DNA of 64,000 bases from Microbacterium candidum (GTDB lineage: Bacteria > Actinomycetota > Actinomycetes > Actinomycetales > Microbacteriaceae). A program made the translations under genes and the position numbers. The stretch lies in assembly GCF_030315975.1 (NCBI RefSeq), contig NZ_JASXSZ010000002.1:372001-436000 (forward strand). The letters are read 5' to 3'. The notes under the pieces are model-generated. The model saw only the letters and a list, made by a program, of their open reading frames with translations. It had not been told where the DNA came from and searched no databases. Numbering within the stretch: the stretch's first letter is position 1; each line of letters begins with the position of its first letter. This document shows positions 9,219-17,262 of this stretch, piece by piece.

Positions 9219-9257
9219 GTGAAACCGAGTCTCACTGTACGTGAACCTCAGTCTCAC
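9219..9257. promoter_or_regulatory. Tandem near-palindromic operator candidate upstream of etfBA
   Basis: Two 17-bp sequences of form GTGAnnnnnAGTCTCAC (9219-9235 and 9241-9257) are spaced 22 bp centre to centre, about two helical turns. Each has GTGA/TCAC ends. The position, 46-84 bp upstream of etfB and between divergent genes, fits a dimer-pair operator of a TetR or similar regulator. The motif differs from the KstR2-like sites further right. The binding protein is unknown. Confidence 0.45.
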
Positions 9258-9333
9258 GAGCGATCCGGTCCGGTCGACCCGGCCGCCCGCTCCGACGGTC
9301 GACCCTGCCGCGACGGATGACCATGATGGATCC

Positions 9334-9963
9334 GTGCCCCTTCGTCTCATCGCCCTCACCGGCGGCATCGGCGCGGGCAAGAGCACCGTGGCCCGCATGC
9401 TGACCGATCGCGGCGCGCGACTCATCGACGCCGACGAACTGGCGCGTCGTGTGGTCGACCCGGCCGACGATCGGGGTCGCGCCGTGCTCGCGGCCATCGC
9501 GGCTCGATTCGGCGACGACCTCATCGCCCCCGATGGGACGCTCGACCGGGCCCGCACAGCCGACCGCGTCTTCTCGGACCCGGATGCGCGCGCGGCCTAC
9601 AACGCGATCGTGCATCCCGCGCTGCGGAAGGCGACGGTCGACGCGATCGAGACGCTGCGCACGGCGCAGGACGACGGGGTCGTCGCGCACGAGATCCCGC
9701 TGCTCACGGCCGACACCGGCTCCCTGCCGTGGACGTACGACCTCGTCGTCACGGTCGAGGCTGCCGCGGAGGTGCGAGCCGATCGCCTGGTGTCCGGACG
9801 CGGATACTCGCCGGAGCACGCGTGGGCGCGCATCGTCGCGCAAGGAGACGAGACGGCCCGCATCGCGATCGCCGACGTCGTGCTGCGCACCGACGGTGAC
9901 CGCGCGGACACCGCGCGATCGGTCACGGAGCTGTGGAGCCGCCTTCACTCCGTCACCGGGTGA
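9334..9963 (+). CDS. coaE: Dephospho-CoA kinase
   Basis: It phosphorylates dephospho-CoA to CoA with ATP, the last step of CoA synthesis. The start is the GTG at 9334, giving VPLRLIALTGGIGAGKSTVA with the P-loop GGIGAGKS at residues 9-16; an in-frame GTG at 9241 would add 31 residues without homology and overlap the operator candidate. DADELARRVVDP is the typical CoaE block after the P-loop, and HEIPLLTADTG matches the family's V.PLL segment. The 209 residues fit a single-domain CoaE. Its 3' end overlaps the convergent epimerase-like gene by 11 bp. A CoA-synthesis gene beside a CoA-thioester island may be coincidence. Confidence 0.85.
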   Translation: MPLRLIALTGGIGAGKSTVARMLTDRGARLIDADELARRVVDPADDRGRAVLAAIAARFGDDLIAPDGTLDRARTADRVFSDPDARAAYNAIVHPALRKATVDAIETLRTAQDDGVVAHEIPLLTADTGSLPWTYDLVVTVEAAAEVRADRLVSGRGYSPEHAWARIVAQGDETARIAIADVVLRTDGDRADTARSVTELWSRLHSVTG

Positions 9964-10879
9964 CACCGTCGGAGGCGTGCACGATCCGCTCGAGCGCGGA
10001 CTCCACGTCATCGCGCGCGTAGCCGAGGAGTGCGGTGTCGGCCGCATCCGGCTCGTAGGCGATCACGCGTCCGCGGCCCTGCACGATGAACCGGTCCGGC
10101 TGGAACGGCTGCTCGGCATCCCGCTCGACGATGACCTCGTCCGACCCTGCGACGTCGGCGATCAGCTGGAAGTACGCGCGATATGTCAGGTTCGCGTCGC
10201 CGACGAGGTACGCCCGGCCGCCCTCGCCGTTCGCCAGAGCCCCCGCGACGGCCTGCGCCAGCGATCGCGCGGACATGTAGTTCGTCCCGCCCGGAGGGGC
10301 GAACACCTCCGGTGCGTCGAGCTCGCCCCGCACCCACGAGATCATGCGGCCCCAGCCACGGAGCGATCGACCGGGCACGGCCCCGACGATCGACGGCGGG
10401 TTCACGGTGATCGCAGCGAACCCGTCATCGCTCAGCGCGCGCGTGCGCTCGTCGGCGGCTTTGCGAGCCGCGACGTACGGGATCGATTCGGCCCATTCCG
10501 GGTGCAGCTGGTGGTAGTAGCTGCCGATCTGCACGAACCGGCCGACCCCTGCGCGTCGCGCCGCCTCAGCGAACCGCGGGACGCCCACGCCCTGCGTGCG
10601 GTCCCAGAATGCGGTCTCGTCGACATCGGCCGGGATGTGCCGGATGTCGGCGCCCGCCGCGAAGACGACGGCGTCGAACCCGTCGAGGGATACCGCATCC
10701 AGGTCGTCCTCGGCGTAGTCGCCGACGAGCCGCGGCATGCCGGCGACGCCCGGCGGGTCGGATTCGCCTGCAGGTCGCCTGGCCATGATCGTGACGGCAT
10801 CGCCCCGCTCGGCGAGATGCTCCGCGACAGTGCTTCCGATGAGGCCGGTTCCGCCGACCACCAGCACGCGATCGCTCAT
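9953..10879 (-). CDS. NAD-dependent epimerase/dehydratase-like (extended SDR)
   Basis: The 308-residue protein has the Rossmann motif VGGTGLIGSTVAEHL at its N-terminus, AVVFAAGADIRH after strand 4, and IPYVAARKAADERTRA, in which YVAARK supplies the Y-x3-K pair. This is the extended-SDR layout used by sugar epimerases and hydroxysteroid dehydrogenase/isomerases. It is the last gene of a leftward operon (SDR, MaoC, this gene) joined by two ATGA overlaps and headed by a KstR2-like site at 12637-12658. I therefore infer a step on an alicyclic CoA ester or ketone rather than sugar metabolism. The exact reaction is unknown. Confidence 0.7.
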   Translation of the reverse strand: MSDRVLVVGGTGLIGSTVAEHLAERGDAVTIMARRPAGESDPPGVAGMPRLVGDYAEDDLDAVSLDGFDAVVFAAGADIRHIPADVDETAFWDRTQGVGVPRFAEAARRAGVGRFVQIGSYYHQLHPEWAESIPYVAARKAADERTRALSDDGFAAITVNPPSIVGAVPGRSLRGWGRMISWVRGELDAPEVFAPPGGTNYMSARSLAQAVAGALANGEGGRAYLVGDANLTYRAYFQLIADVAGSDEVIVERDAEQPFQPDRFIVQGRGRVIAYEPDAADTALLGYARDDVESALERIVHASDGVTR

Positions 10880-11673
10880 GCGAACTCCACATGACCGGCG
10901 TCGATGACGACGGTCTCGTCGCGGCGGACGTCGAAGTCGCCGTCGCTCCACGAACGGATCTCGAGCCGATCGCCCGGCACCACCGGACCGCTGAAGCGCC
11001 CCGCCAGCCGGGTGAGGTCGGCGGGATGCGCGCCGGCGGCGTCGGCGAGGGGGATGGTCGCGGCCCCCAGCGTGCACAGCCCCTGCAGGATCGGGCGGGG
11101 CTGGCCGATGCGGGCGGATGCCTCCGGATCGATGTGGATGTGATGGCGGTCGCCGGTCAGCCGGTAGAGCGCGGCCTGGTTCTCCGCGGTCTCGAGCGTC
11201 AGCATCCGCGGCTCGCCACGCTCGGCCGTCGCGGCCTTCCCCGGCCCTCGGTCGCCGCCGAACCCGCCGGAGCCGGGTGCGAAGATCGACCACGTGGCGG
11301 CGAATTGACGGCACTCGACGACGACCTCGAAGACCGCGGCGGAGCCCTTGTCCCACACCGCCCCGACGCGTGCGGACAGCGTCAGCTCGCCCGAGCGCGG
11401 CAGCGGCTCGTGCACCTCGAGCGTCTGCGATCCGTGCACCGAACGGGCGTCGAAGGCGCCGGCCTCGGCGAGGATGTCCGGCGCCCACTGCGCGAGGGTC
11501 AGACCGAAGGTGGGCAGCACGCGCAGCCGGTCCTCGAAGACGAGGTCGAGCCGGCCGGGTCTCGCCCCGACCGCGAGCGCGTAGAGGATCGCGTCGCGCT
11601 CGGTGTACGCGACGGTCCGCTCGCCGAGCGCGCGGCCCGCCCAGGCGCCCGCGGAGACGGGGATCCCGCTCAT
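10876..11673 (-). CDS. MaoC-like enoyl-CoA hydratase (double hotdog)
   Basis: This protein of 265 residues looks like a double-hotdog hydratase 2. The C-terminal half has YRLTGDRHHIHIDPEASARIG at about 175-195, which corresponds to the hydratase-2 motif (usually SGDxNPLHxDP): the catalytic Asp and His are kept, but the Asn-Pro pair is His-His. GQPRPILQGLCTLG is the expected following block. It should add water to a trans-2-enoyl-CoA giving a 3R-hydroxyacyl-CoA. The start overlaps the preceding SDR stop (ATGA) and the end overlaps the next gene, so hydratase and dehydrogenase are tightly coupled, as in beta-oxidation modules. Confidence 0.75.
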   Translation of the reverse strand: MSGIPVSAGAWAGRALGERTVAYTERDAILYALAVGARPGRLDLVFEDRLRVLPTFGLTLAQWAPDILAEAGAFDARSVHGSQTLEVHEPLPRSGELTLSARVGAVWDKGSAAVFEVVVECRQFAATWSIFAPGSGGFGGDRGPGKAATAERGEPRMLTLETAENQAALYRLTGDRHHIHIDPEASARIGQPRPILQGLCTLGAATIPLADAAGAHPADLTRLAGRFSGPVVPGDRLEIRSWSDGDFDVRRDETVVIDAGHVEFA

Positions 11674-12617
11674 GCGCCGTACACCGGCTCGGGCGTCGCC
11701 GACGCGGCGAGGAGCTCGCGCAGCTTCGGCCCGGCCTCGGCGGCGTCCCACCTGCGCCCGAGGTCGAGCGCCGGCCCGTGCCGCCACCCCTCCTCGACGG
11801 TCACCTGGCCGCCCTCGATCTCGATGACGCGGCCGGTGACTCCGGCGGACTCCGCGCTCGCGAGCCACGCGACGATCGGGGAGACGTTCGCCGGATCCAT
11901 CCGGTCGAATCCGGTCTCGGGCGCGGCCATCGCCTCGGCGAAGGCGCCCTCCGTCATGCGGGTGCGGGCCGACGGCGCGATGGCGTTGACGGCCACCCCG
12001 TAACGGGCGAGCTCGTGCGCGGCGACGAGCGTGAGAGATGCGATGCCGCCCTTGGCCGCGGAGTATGCAGCCTGACCGACGCTGCCCTGGAGGCCCGCGC
12101 CGGACGACGTGTTGATGACGCGCGCGTCGGGGGTGCGCCCCTCCTTCGCCTCGGCGCGCCAGTACGCGCTCGCGTGCCGGAGCGGCGCGAAGTGACCCTT
12201 CAGGTGGACGCGGATGACGGCATCCCACTCGTCCTCCTCCGCGTTCACGAGCATGCGATCGCGCACGAAACCGGCGTTGTTGACGAGGACGTCGAGCCGC
12301 CCGAACGTCTCGATCGCCTGGTCGACGAGCGTCTTCGCCTGCGCGAAGTCGGCGATGTCGGCGCCGTTGGCGACCGCCTCCCCGCCGAAGCCGCGGATGA
12401 TGTCGACGACATCCTGCGCGGGTCCGGTCGAGATGCCGTCGCCGCTCAGCGTGGTGCCGAGGTCGTTGACGACGACCTTCGCGCCCTGTCGGGCGAGCTC
12501 CAGCGCATGCTCGCGCCCCAGTCCCCGGCCGGCGCCCGTCACGATCGCGACGCGGCCTTCACAGATTCCCGCCAAAGCTCTCTCCCTCGAGTCCGTGGTC
12601 CCAGTCTGGGCGCTCAT
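11670..12617 (-). CDS. SDR of the HSD17B4/multifunctional-enzyme dehydrogenase type
   Basis: This protein of 315 residues begins after a short leader with GRVAIVTGAGRGLGREHALE (cofactor motif TGxxxGxG), then VVVNDLG, LVNNAG, and the catalytic AYSAAK. The VVVNDLGTTLSG segment is typical of peroxisomal-MFE-2-like (3R)-hydroxyacyl-CoA dehydrogenases. With the MaoC hydratase directly downstream (ATGA overlap), the pair could form a split MFE-2. The ATG at 12617 is 20 bp from the KstR2-like site at 12637-12658, which it shares with the divergent SDR at 12691. Confidence 0.8.
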   Translation of the reverse strand: MSAQTGTTDSRERALAGICEGRVAIVTGAGRGLGREHALELARQGAKVVVNDLGTTLSGDGISTGPAQDVVDIIRGFGGEAVANGADIADFAQAKTLVDQAIETFGRLDVLVNNAGFVRDRMLVNAEEDEWDAVIRVHLKGHFAPLRHASAYWRAEAKEGRTPDARVINTSSGAGLQGSVGQAAYSAAKGGIASLTLVAAHELARYGVAVNAIAPSARTRMTEGAFAEAMAAPETGFDRMDPANVSPIVAWLASAESAGVTGRVIEIEGGQVTVEEGWRHGPALDLGRRWDAAEAGPKLRELLAASATPEPVYGA

Positions 12618-12636
12618 GCGCCGCGCTTCCCACCGT

Positions 12637-12658
12637 ACCAAGCAACTGTTAGTTTGGT
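12637..12658. promoter_or_regulatory. KstR2-like operator, divergent SDR promoters
   Basis: ACCAAGCAACTGTT at 12637-12650 matches the left half of the 14-bp KstR2-type site AnCAAGnnCTTGnT; TTTGGT at 12653-12658 mirrors the ACCAAG end. It lies 20 bp upstream of the leftward SDR start and 33 bp upstream of the rightward SDR start. It is one of the weaker members of the series. Confidence 0.55.
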
Positions 12659-12690
12659 GCACGATCCACGGAACTCGCAAGGAGGCGAGG

Positions 12691-13584
12691 ATGGCGACGC
12701 ACGAACCGACAGACCACCCAGGCGCGGGGGCATCCGCTCCTCTCACGGTCGTGACGGGGGCGAGCACCGGCATCGGCCGCGCCGTCGCCCTCCGCCAGGC
12801 GAGGGCCGGCGACCGCGTACGCGCGATCGTGCGGGACCCGGCCGCCTGCGGCCGGCTGCGCGATGAGGCCGCCACGGAGGGGCTCGACCTGACCCTCGTC
12901 GCCGCGGACCTCACGGATGAGGGCGCCTCGGCGGCGGCCTTCGCCGGCATCCTCTCCGCGGACGGCCCGGTGGACCGCCTCGTCTGCAACGCGGGACGCT
13001 TCGTCGGCGCACCCCTTGAAGACCTCGCCCTCGACGAGATCCGCGCGGTCTTCGAGATCAACTACTTCGGCGCCCTGCGGGCGATCCAGGCGGTCCTCCC
13101 CGGGATGCGCGCCCGCCGGCGCGGGACGATCGTCGCGCTCAGCTCGCAGTCCGCCCCGGTGGTGCTGCCGACGTGGTCGGCGTACTCGGCATCCAAGCGC
13201 GCACTCGAAGCGAGCCTCGAAGCCCTCGCGATGGAGACGGCCGAGCTCGGCATCCGCGTCGCGATCGTGCAGCCCGGCAGCACGCGCACGGCCATGCGGG
13301 AGAAGATCACGCCGCGCCTCACGATCCCGGACTACGACGCGATGCAGGCGCGGTATCGCGCCGCGGTGGAGGCGGATCGCGAGACCGGGATGGTGCCGGA
13401 CGACGTCGCCACGGTCGTGGCATCCGTGCTGGACGATCCGGACGCGCCCCTGCGCACGGCCGTCGGCGTCGACGCGCACCGCAACCTCGCGCGGCGCCGC
13501 AGCCTCGACGATGCGGCGTGGGTGCGGATGTTCGCCTCGGGGTCGACCGAGGACGTGCGGGACCGCTGGCTGCGGAGTGGATGA
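12691..13584 (+). CDS. Short-chain dehydrogenase/reductase
   Basis: The ATG at 12691 has a strong AAGGAGG site at 12679. The 297-residue protein has TVVTGASTGIGRAVAL, LVCNAGR in place of NNAG, and catalytic Ser in ALSSQ with AYSASK. IVQPGSTRTAM is the usual PG motif region of retinol/hydroxysteroid-dehydrogenase-like SDRs. It is transcribed rightward, divergent from the SDR-MaoC-epimerase operon, and followed after 59 bp containing two operators by echA20. It probably oxidises or reduces an alcohol/ketone of the island's substrate; specificity is not visible. Confidence 0.82.
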   Translation: MATHEPTDHPGAGASAPLTVVTGASTGIGRAVALRQARAGDRVRAIVRDPAACGRLRDEAATEGLDLTLVAADLTDEGASAAAFAGILSADGPVDRLVCNAGRFVGAPLEDLALDEIRAVFEINYFGALRAIQAVLPGMRARRRGTIVALSSQSAPVVLPTWSAYSASKRALEASLEALAMETAELGIRVAIVQPGSTRTAMREKITPRLTIPDYDAMQARYRAAVEADRETGMVPDDVATVVASVLDDPDAPLRTAVGVDAHRNLARRRSLDDAAWVRMFASGSTEDVRDRWLRSG

Positions 13585-13591
13585 CGAACCA

Positions 13592-13630
13592 ACCAAGCAG
13601 ATGCTAGGGTGAACCAAGCAAACGTTAGGT
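13592..13630. promoter_or_regulatory. Two tandem KstR2-like operators before echA20
   Basis: ACCAAGCAGATGCTAGGG at 13592-13609 and ACCAAGCAAACGTTAGGT at 13613-13630 are tandem half-conserved 18-bp palindromes, centres 21 bp apart (two helical turns). They precede the echA20 start at 13644 by 13-52 bp; AAAGGAG (13631-13637) directly follows the second copy. Both keep ACCAAGCA on the left and lose symmetry on the right (CTAG/TTAG for CTTG). Confidence 0.65.
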
Positions 13631-13643
13631 AAAGGAGCTTCGC

Positions 13644-14402
13644 ATGACCGTGAGCTCGTCGATGCACCACAAGGGCGTGCGCGTCGTCACGATGGACTAC
13701 CCGCCGGTCAACGCACTGCCGGTCGCCGGCTGGTACGCCGTCGCGGACGCCATGCTGGACGCGACGCGCGACCCCGAGACCAGGGTCGTGGTGCTGCGCG
13801 CGGAGGGCCGCGGCTTCAACGCCGGCGTCGACATCAAGGAGATGCAGAACTCCACCGGGTTCGACGCCCTCATCGGCGCGAACCGCGGCTGCTTCGCCGC
13901 CTTCAAGGCCATCTACGAGTGCGCCGTGCCCGTGATCTCCGCCGTGAACGGCTTCTGCCTCGGCGGCGGGGTCGGCCTCGTCGGCAACAGCGACGTCATC
14001 GTCGCCTCCGACGATGCGTACTTCGGCGTGCCGGAGGTCGACCGAGGGGCGCTTGGAGCCGCGACGCACCTCGCCCGCCTCGTGCCGCAGCACCTCATGC
14101 GGACCCTCTACTACACGAGCACGACGGTGCCGGCGACACGTCTGGCCGAGCTCGGCACAGTGCACCGCGTCGTCCCGCGCGCCGAGCTCGATGACGTCGC
14201 GCTCGCGGTCGCCGACGAGGTCGCCGCGAAGGACCCGCGCGTCATCCGCGCCGCGAAGGAGGCGCTCAACGGCATCGACCCGATCGATGTCAACCGCAGC
14301 TACCGGTTCGAGCAGGGCTTCACGTTCGAGCTCAACCTGGCCGGGGTCGCCGACGAGCACCGCGACGCGTTCGTCGAGACCGGCGGCAACCTCGACACCT
14401 GA
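13644..14402 (+). CDS. echA20: EchA20-type crotonase, ring-D hydrolase of the HIP pathway
   Basis: In mycobacteria EchA20 hydrolytically opens steroid ring D of a HIP-derived CoA ester. The 252-residue protein shows the family signature strongly: VTMDYPPVNALP, VLRAEGRGFNAGVDIKEMQ, IGANRGCFAAFKAIYECAVP, GFCLGGGVGLVGNSDVIVAS, VDRGALGAATHLARLVPQHL and the C-terminal QGFTFELNLAGVADEHRDAF, which I recall as near-identical in Rv3550. The oxyanion-hole segments are AGVDIK and GGGVG. It heads the rightward operon echA20-ipdA-ipdB-ipdC behind two KstR2-like sites, the same gene order as Rv3550-Rv3553. Confidence 0.9.
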   Translation: MTVSSSMHHKGVRVVTMDYPPVNALPVAGWYAVADAMLDATRDPETRVVVLRAEGRGFNAGVDIKEMQNSTGFDALIGANRGCFAAFKAIYECAVPVISAVNGFCLGGGVGLVGNSDVIVASDDAYFGVPEVDRGALGAATHLARLVPQHLMRTLYYTSTTVPATRLAELGTVHRVVPRAELDDVALAVADEVAAKDPRVIRAAKEALNGIDPIDVNRSYRFEQGFTFELNLAGVADEHRDAFVETGGNLDT

Positions 14403-14409
14403 CCCCGAC

Positions 14410-15261
14410 ATGACGGACAAGCTCATCTCCTCCGCCGCGGTGGAGGAACTCCTCCGCGACGGGATGACCATCGGCATCGGCGGGTGGGGCTCCCGGCGCA
14501 AGCCGATGTCGCTCGTGCGCGCCGTCGTGCGCTCCGGGGTGCAGGACCTTACGGTGGTGAGCTTCGGCGGGCCGGATGTCGGCATCCTGTGCGCGACCGG
14601 ACAGGCCGCCCGTGTGATCCACGGATTCGTGTCGCTCGACACGATCGCGATCGATCCGCACTTCGCCGCCCGCCGACAGGCGGGCACGGTGGAGAACGTC
14701 GAGTACGACGAGGCGATGCTCGTCGCCGGCCTTCGGGCCGCGGGCCGGCGGCTGCCGTTCGAGGCGATCCGCAGTGGTCTCGGCTCCGACGCCGTGACCC
14801 GCAACCCGCGCCTGCGGACGGTCCGCTCGCCGTACGACGACGGCGAGGAACTGCTGGCGATGCCTGCCGTGCCGCTCGACCTCGCGCTCCTGCACCTCGA
14901 CCGGGCCGACGAGAGCGGCAACGCGCAGTGTCTCGGCACGGACCCCTACTTCGATGACCTCTTCGCGCTCGCCGCCGAACGCACGGTCGTCAGCGCCGAG
15001 GAGATCGTGCCGGCCGGAGCGTTCGCCGACGCCGTCCCGTCCTCGCTGCTGCTGAACCGCACGATGGTCGACCACGTCGTGGCCGCACCGGGCGGTGCGC
15101 ATTTCACGGCGTGCTCCCCCGGGTATCCGCGGGATGAGGAGTTCCAGCGCCGGTATGCGGCATCCGCCGCCGATCCGGCTGCCTGGCGCGACTTCTACGA
15201 CCGCTTCGTCGCAGTGACCGACGACGAGTATCGCGCGGCGATCGAGGGGATCGAGCGATGA
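14410..15261 (+). CDS. ipdA: IpdA, alpha subunit of ring-C-opening CoA-ester hydrolase (copy 1)
   Basis: IpdAB has the class I CoA-transferase fold but hydrolytically opens the last steroid ring (COCHEA-CoA) in the HIP pathway. The 283-residue protein has MTIGIGGWGSRRKPMSLVRA, VVSFGGPDVGIL, YGFVSLD-like HGFVSLDTIAIDPHF, NVEYDEAMLVAGLRAA and GGAHFTACSPGYPRDEEFQRR, all IpdA landmarks; the DE(A/G)M segment is where I place the catalytic Glu of the family. It starts 7 bp after echA20 and overlaps ipdB by 4 bp. A second, somewhat different copy lies at 27390. Confidence 0.9.
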   Translation: MTDKLISSAAVEELLRDGMTIGIGGWGSRRKPMSLVRAVVRSGVQDLTVVSFGGPDVGILCATGQAARVIHGFVSLDTIAIDPHFAARRQAGTVENVEYDEAMLVAGLRAAGRRLPFEAIRSGLGSDAVTRNPRLRTVRSPYDDGEELLAMPAVPLDLALLHLDRADESGNAQCLGTDPYFDDLFALAAERTVVSAEEIVPAGAFADAVPSSLLLNRTMVDHVVAAPGGAHFTACSPGYPRDEEFQRRYAASAADPAAWRDFYDRFVAVTDDEYRAAIEGIER

Positions 15262-16016
15262 CGGCGGATGCGACGCGCGCCGAGGTCGCGATCGCCGCGT
15301 GCAGCGATCTCTTCCGCGGCGACGGCGAGATCCTTGCGAGCCCGACAGGGACCATCGCCGCCATCGGTGCGCGCCTGGCCCGGCTGACGCACGCGCCGCA
15401 GCTGCTGCTGAGCGACGGCGAGGCCACCCTCTACGCGGACACCCCTGCGATCGACGAGCCGTTCCGCGTCCCCGAGGGGTCACTGCCGTACCGGGCGCTG
15501 TTCGACCTCATGGCGCGCGGCCAACGGCACGTCGTCATGGGCGCCGCGCAGCTCGACCGGTACGGCAACCAGAACCTGTCGGCCATCGGCGACCGCGATC
15601 GGCCGACCAGGCAGCTCCTCGGCGCGCGGGCCGCATCCACCAACACGCTCAACCACACGACGAGCTACTGGATCGCCCGGCACTCGACGCGCGTCTTCGT
15701 CGAGAGCGTCGACGTCGTCACGGGCCTCGGCCGCGCGCGGGCGGAAGCGCTCGGCGCGGCCGGACGATTCCACGACGTGCGCCGCATCGTGACGAACCTC
15801 GCCGTCCTCGACCTGTCCGGCCCGGGTGGGACGATGGCCGTGGCGAGCATCCATCCGGGTGTCAGCGCTTCCGACGTCCAGTCGGCCACCGGATTCGACC
15901 TGGACATCCCGGCCGGCATCCCCACCACCCGGATCCCCACCGACGAGGAGCTGCACCTGATCCGCACGCTGCTCGACCCGCGCGCCCGACGCGAGAAAGA
16001 GGTGCCGTCGTCATGA
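15258..16016 (+). CDS. ipdB: IpdB, beta subunit of ring-C-opening CoA-ester hydrolase (copy 1)
   Basis: This is the partner of IpdA. The 252-residue protein has TRAEVAIAACSDLFRGDGEI, LLLSDGEATLYADTP, HVVMGAAQLDRYGNQNLSAI, NTLNHTTSYWIARHSTRVFV and SIHPGVSASDVQSATGFDLD, the IpdB series. The DGEA and DRYGNQN blocks line the active site in the class I CoA-transferase fold. Its start and stop are both ATGA-coupled (to ipdA and to ipdC), so subunit stoichiometry is probably set by coupling. Confidence 0.9.
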   Translation: MTADATRAEVAIAACSDLFRGDGEILASPTGTIAAIGARLARLTHAPQLLLSDGEATLYADTPAIDEPFRVPEGSLPYRALFDLMARGQRHVVMGAAQLDRYGNQNLSAIGDRDRPTRQLLGARAASTNTLNHTTSYWIARHSTRVFVESVDVVTGLGRARAEALGAAGRFHDVRRIVTNLAVLDLSGPGGTMAVASIHPGVSASDVQSATGFDLDIPAGIPTTRIPTDEELHLIRTLLDPRARREKEVPSS

Positions 16017-17086
16017 CCACCCCGCCGATGCTCCGCACGCCGCTCACCGAGCTGACCGGCGTCGACCACCCCATCGTCCAGACCGGCATGGGCTGGGTCG
16101 CCGGCCCCCGGCTCGTCACCGCGACCGCGAAGGCCGGGGCGCTCGGCATCCTCGCCTCCGCCACGATGACGCTCGACGAGCTCGAGAAGGCGATCATCGA
16201 GGTGAAGTCGCGCACGGACCGCCCGTTCGGCGTCAACCTCCGCGCCGACGCCGGCGATGCGGTGGCCCGCGCCGACCTCCTCATCCGGCACGACGTCAAG
16301 GTCGCGTCCTTCGCGCTCGCCCCGAAGCAGGAGCTCATCGCGAAGCTCAAGGAGCACGACATCGTCGTGATCCCGTCGATCGGCGCCGCCCGGCACGCGG
16401 AGAAGGTGGCCGCGTGGGGAGCCGACGCCGTCATGATCCAGGGCGGCGAGGGCGGCGGCCATACCGGCGCTGTTCCGACGACGCTGCTGCTTCCCTCGGT
16501 CGTCTCGGCCGTTGACATCCCCGTCATCGCCGCGGGCGGTTTCTTCGACGGGCGCGGGCTCGCCGCCGCCCTCTCGTACGGCGCCGTGGGCATCGGCATG
16601 GGTACCCGGTTCCTCCTCACGAGCGACAGCGCCGTCCCGGAGCAGATCAAGCAGCGCTACCTCGGCTTCGGCCTCGACGGCACGGTCGTGACGACGCGCG
16701 CCGACGGGATGCCGCACCGGCTCCTGCGCACCGAGTACGTCGAGCAGCTGGAGCACACGGGGCGCGTGCGCACCCTCATCCCGAACCTGCGGCGCGCCCT
16801 CGAATTCCGCAAGATGAGCGGGCTGAGCTGGCCGGCCTACCTCAAGGACGGCCTCGCGATGCGCAAGGCGTCCGGCCGCACGCTCGCGCAGATGAGCCAG
16901 GCGGCGAACACACCGATCCTGCTCAAGGCCGGACTTGTGGAGGGCGATACCAAAGCCGGGATGCTGGCCTCCGGCCAGGTCGTCGGAGTGATCGACGACC
17001 TCCCGAGCTGCGAGGAGCTCGTCGACCGCATCGTGCGCCAGGCCGTCGAGCGCCTGGATGCGGCGTCCGCCGCCGTCATCCGCTGA
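16013..17086 (+). CDS. ipdC: IpdC, FMN-dependent HIP-CoA pathway oxidoreductase (nitronate-monooxygenase fold)
   Basis: IpdC is a TIM-barrel FMN enzyme needed to process 5-hydroxy-HIP-CoA-type intermediates. The 357-residue protein has HPIVQTGMGWVAGPRLVTAT (2-nitropropane-dioxygenase-like start), FGVNLRADAGDA, MIQGGEGGGHTGAVPTTLL (FMN phosphate and catalytic-region GGxGGGH), IPVIAAGGFFDGRGLAAAL and VGIGMGTRFLL. The helical C-terminal tail (MRKASGRTLAQMSQAANTPI) also fits IpdC. It is the last gene of the echA20-ipdABC operon and is followed by a hairpin at 17113-17173. Confidence 0.9.
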   Translation: MTTPPMLRTPLTELTGVDHPIVQTGMGWVAGPRLVTATAKAGALGILASATMTLDELEKAIIEVKSRTDRPFGVNLRADAGDAVARADLLIRHDVKVASFALAPKQELIAKLKEHDIVVIPSIGAARHAEKVAAWGADAVMIQGGEGGGHTGAVPTTLLLPSVVSAVDIPVIAAGGFFDGRGLAAALSYGAVGIGMGTRFLLTSDSAVPEQIKQRYLGFGLDGTVVTTRADGMPHRLLRTEYVEQLEHTGRVRTLIPNLRRALEFRKMSGLSWPAYLKDGLAMRKASGRTLAQMSQAANTPILLKAGLVEGDTKAGMLASGQVVGVIDDLPSCEELVDRIVRQAVERLDAASAAVIR

Positions 17087-17112
17087 CGCACCGGCTGGGC
17101 TCGCTCACAGAC

Positions 17113-17173
17113 GTTGACTTGCCTTAGAAGTACGCGACACGCCTGGCGTGTCGTACTTCTAGGGCAAGTCAAC
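17113..17173. terminator. Long imperfect hairpin between convergent ipdC and fadA6
   Basis: The left arm 17113-17143 (starts GTTGACTTGCC) pairs with the right arm 17145-17173 (ends GGCAAGTCAAC) with one mismatch that is G-U in RNA and a two-base bulge. It lies between ipdC and the convergent fadA6, so it likely terminates transcription from both sides. The next 89 bp up to fadA6 hold nothing I recognise. Confidence 0.7.
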
Positions 17174-17262
17174 GGTCGGTGGGCGGCTGCGGCGGAATGC
17201 GGTGCGCCCATATGCGGAAGGGCCAACCCGCGGCCCGACCGGCCATTCGTCGTGTGCGGCTC

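Noticed and set aside
9241..9333. GTG at 9241 as the coaE start
   Set aside because: It would add 31 residues with no homology before the P-loop strand and place the start in the etfBA operator candidate; GTG 9334 gives the normal CoaE N-terminus.
14410..16016. Ordinary class I CoA-transferase (e.g. 3-oxoadipate CoA-transferase) for the ipdAB genes
   Set aside because: The fold is the same, but the blocks around IGIGGWGSRRKPM, GFVSLD and DRYGNQN and the neighbours echA20 and ipdC fit IpdAB.
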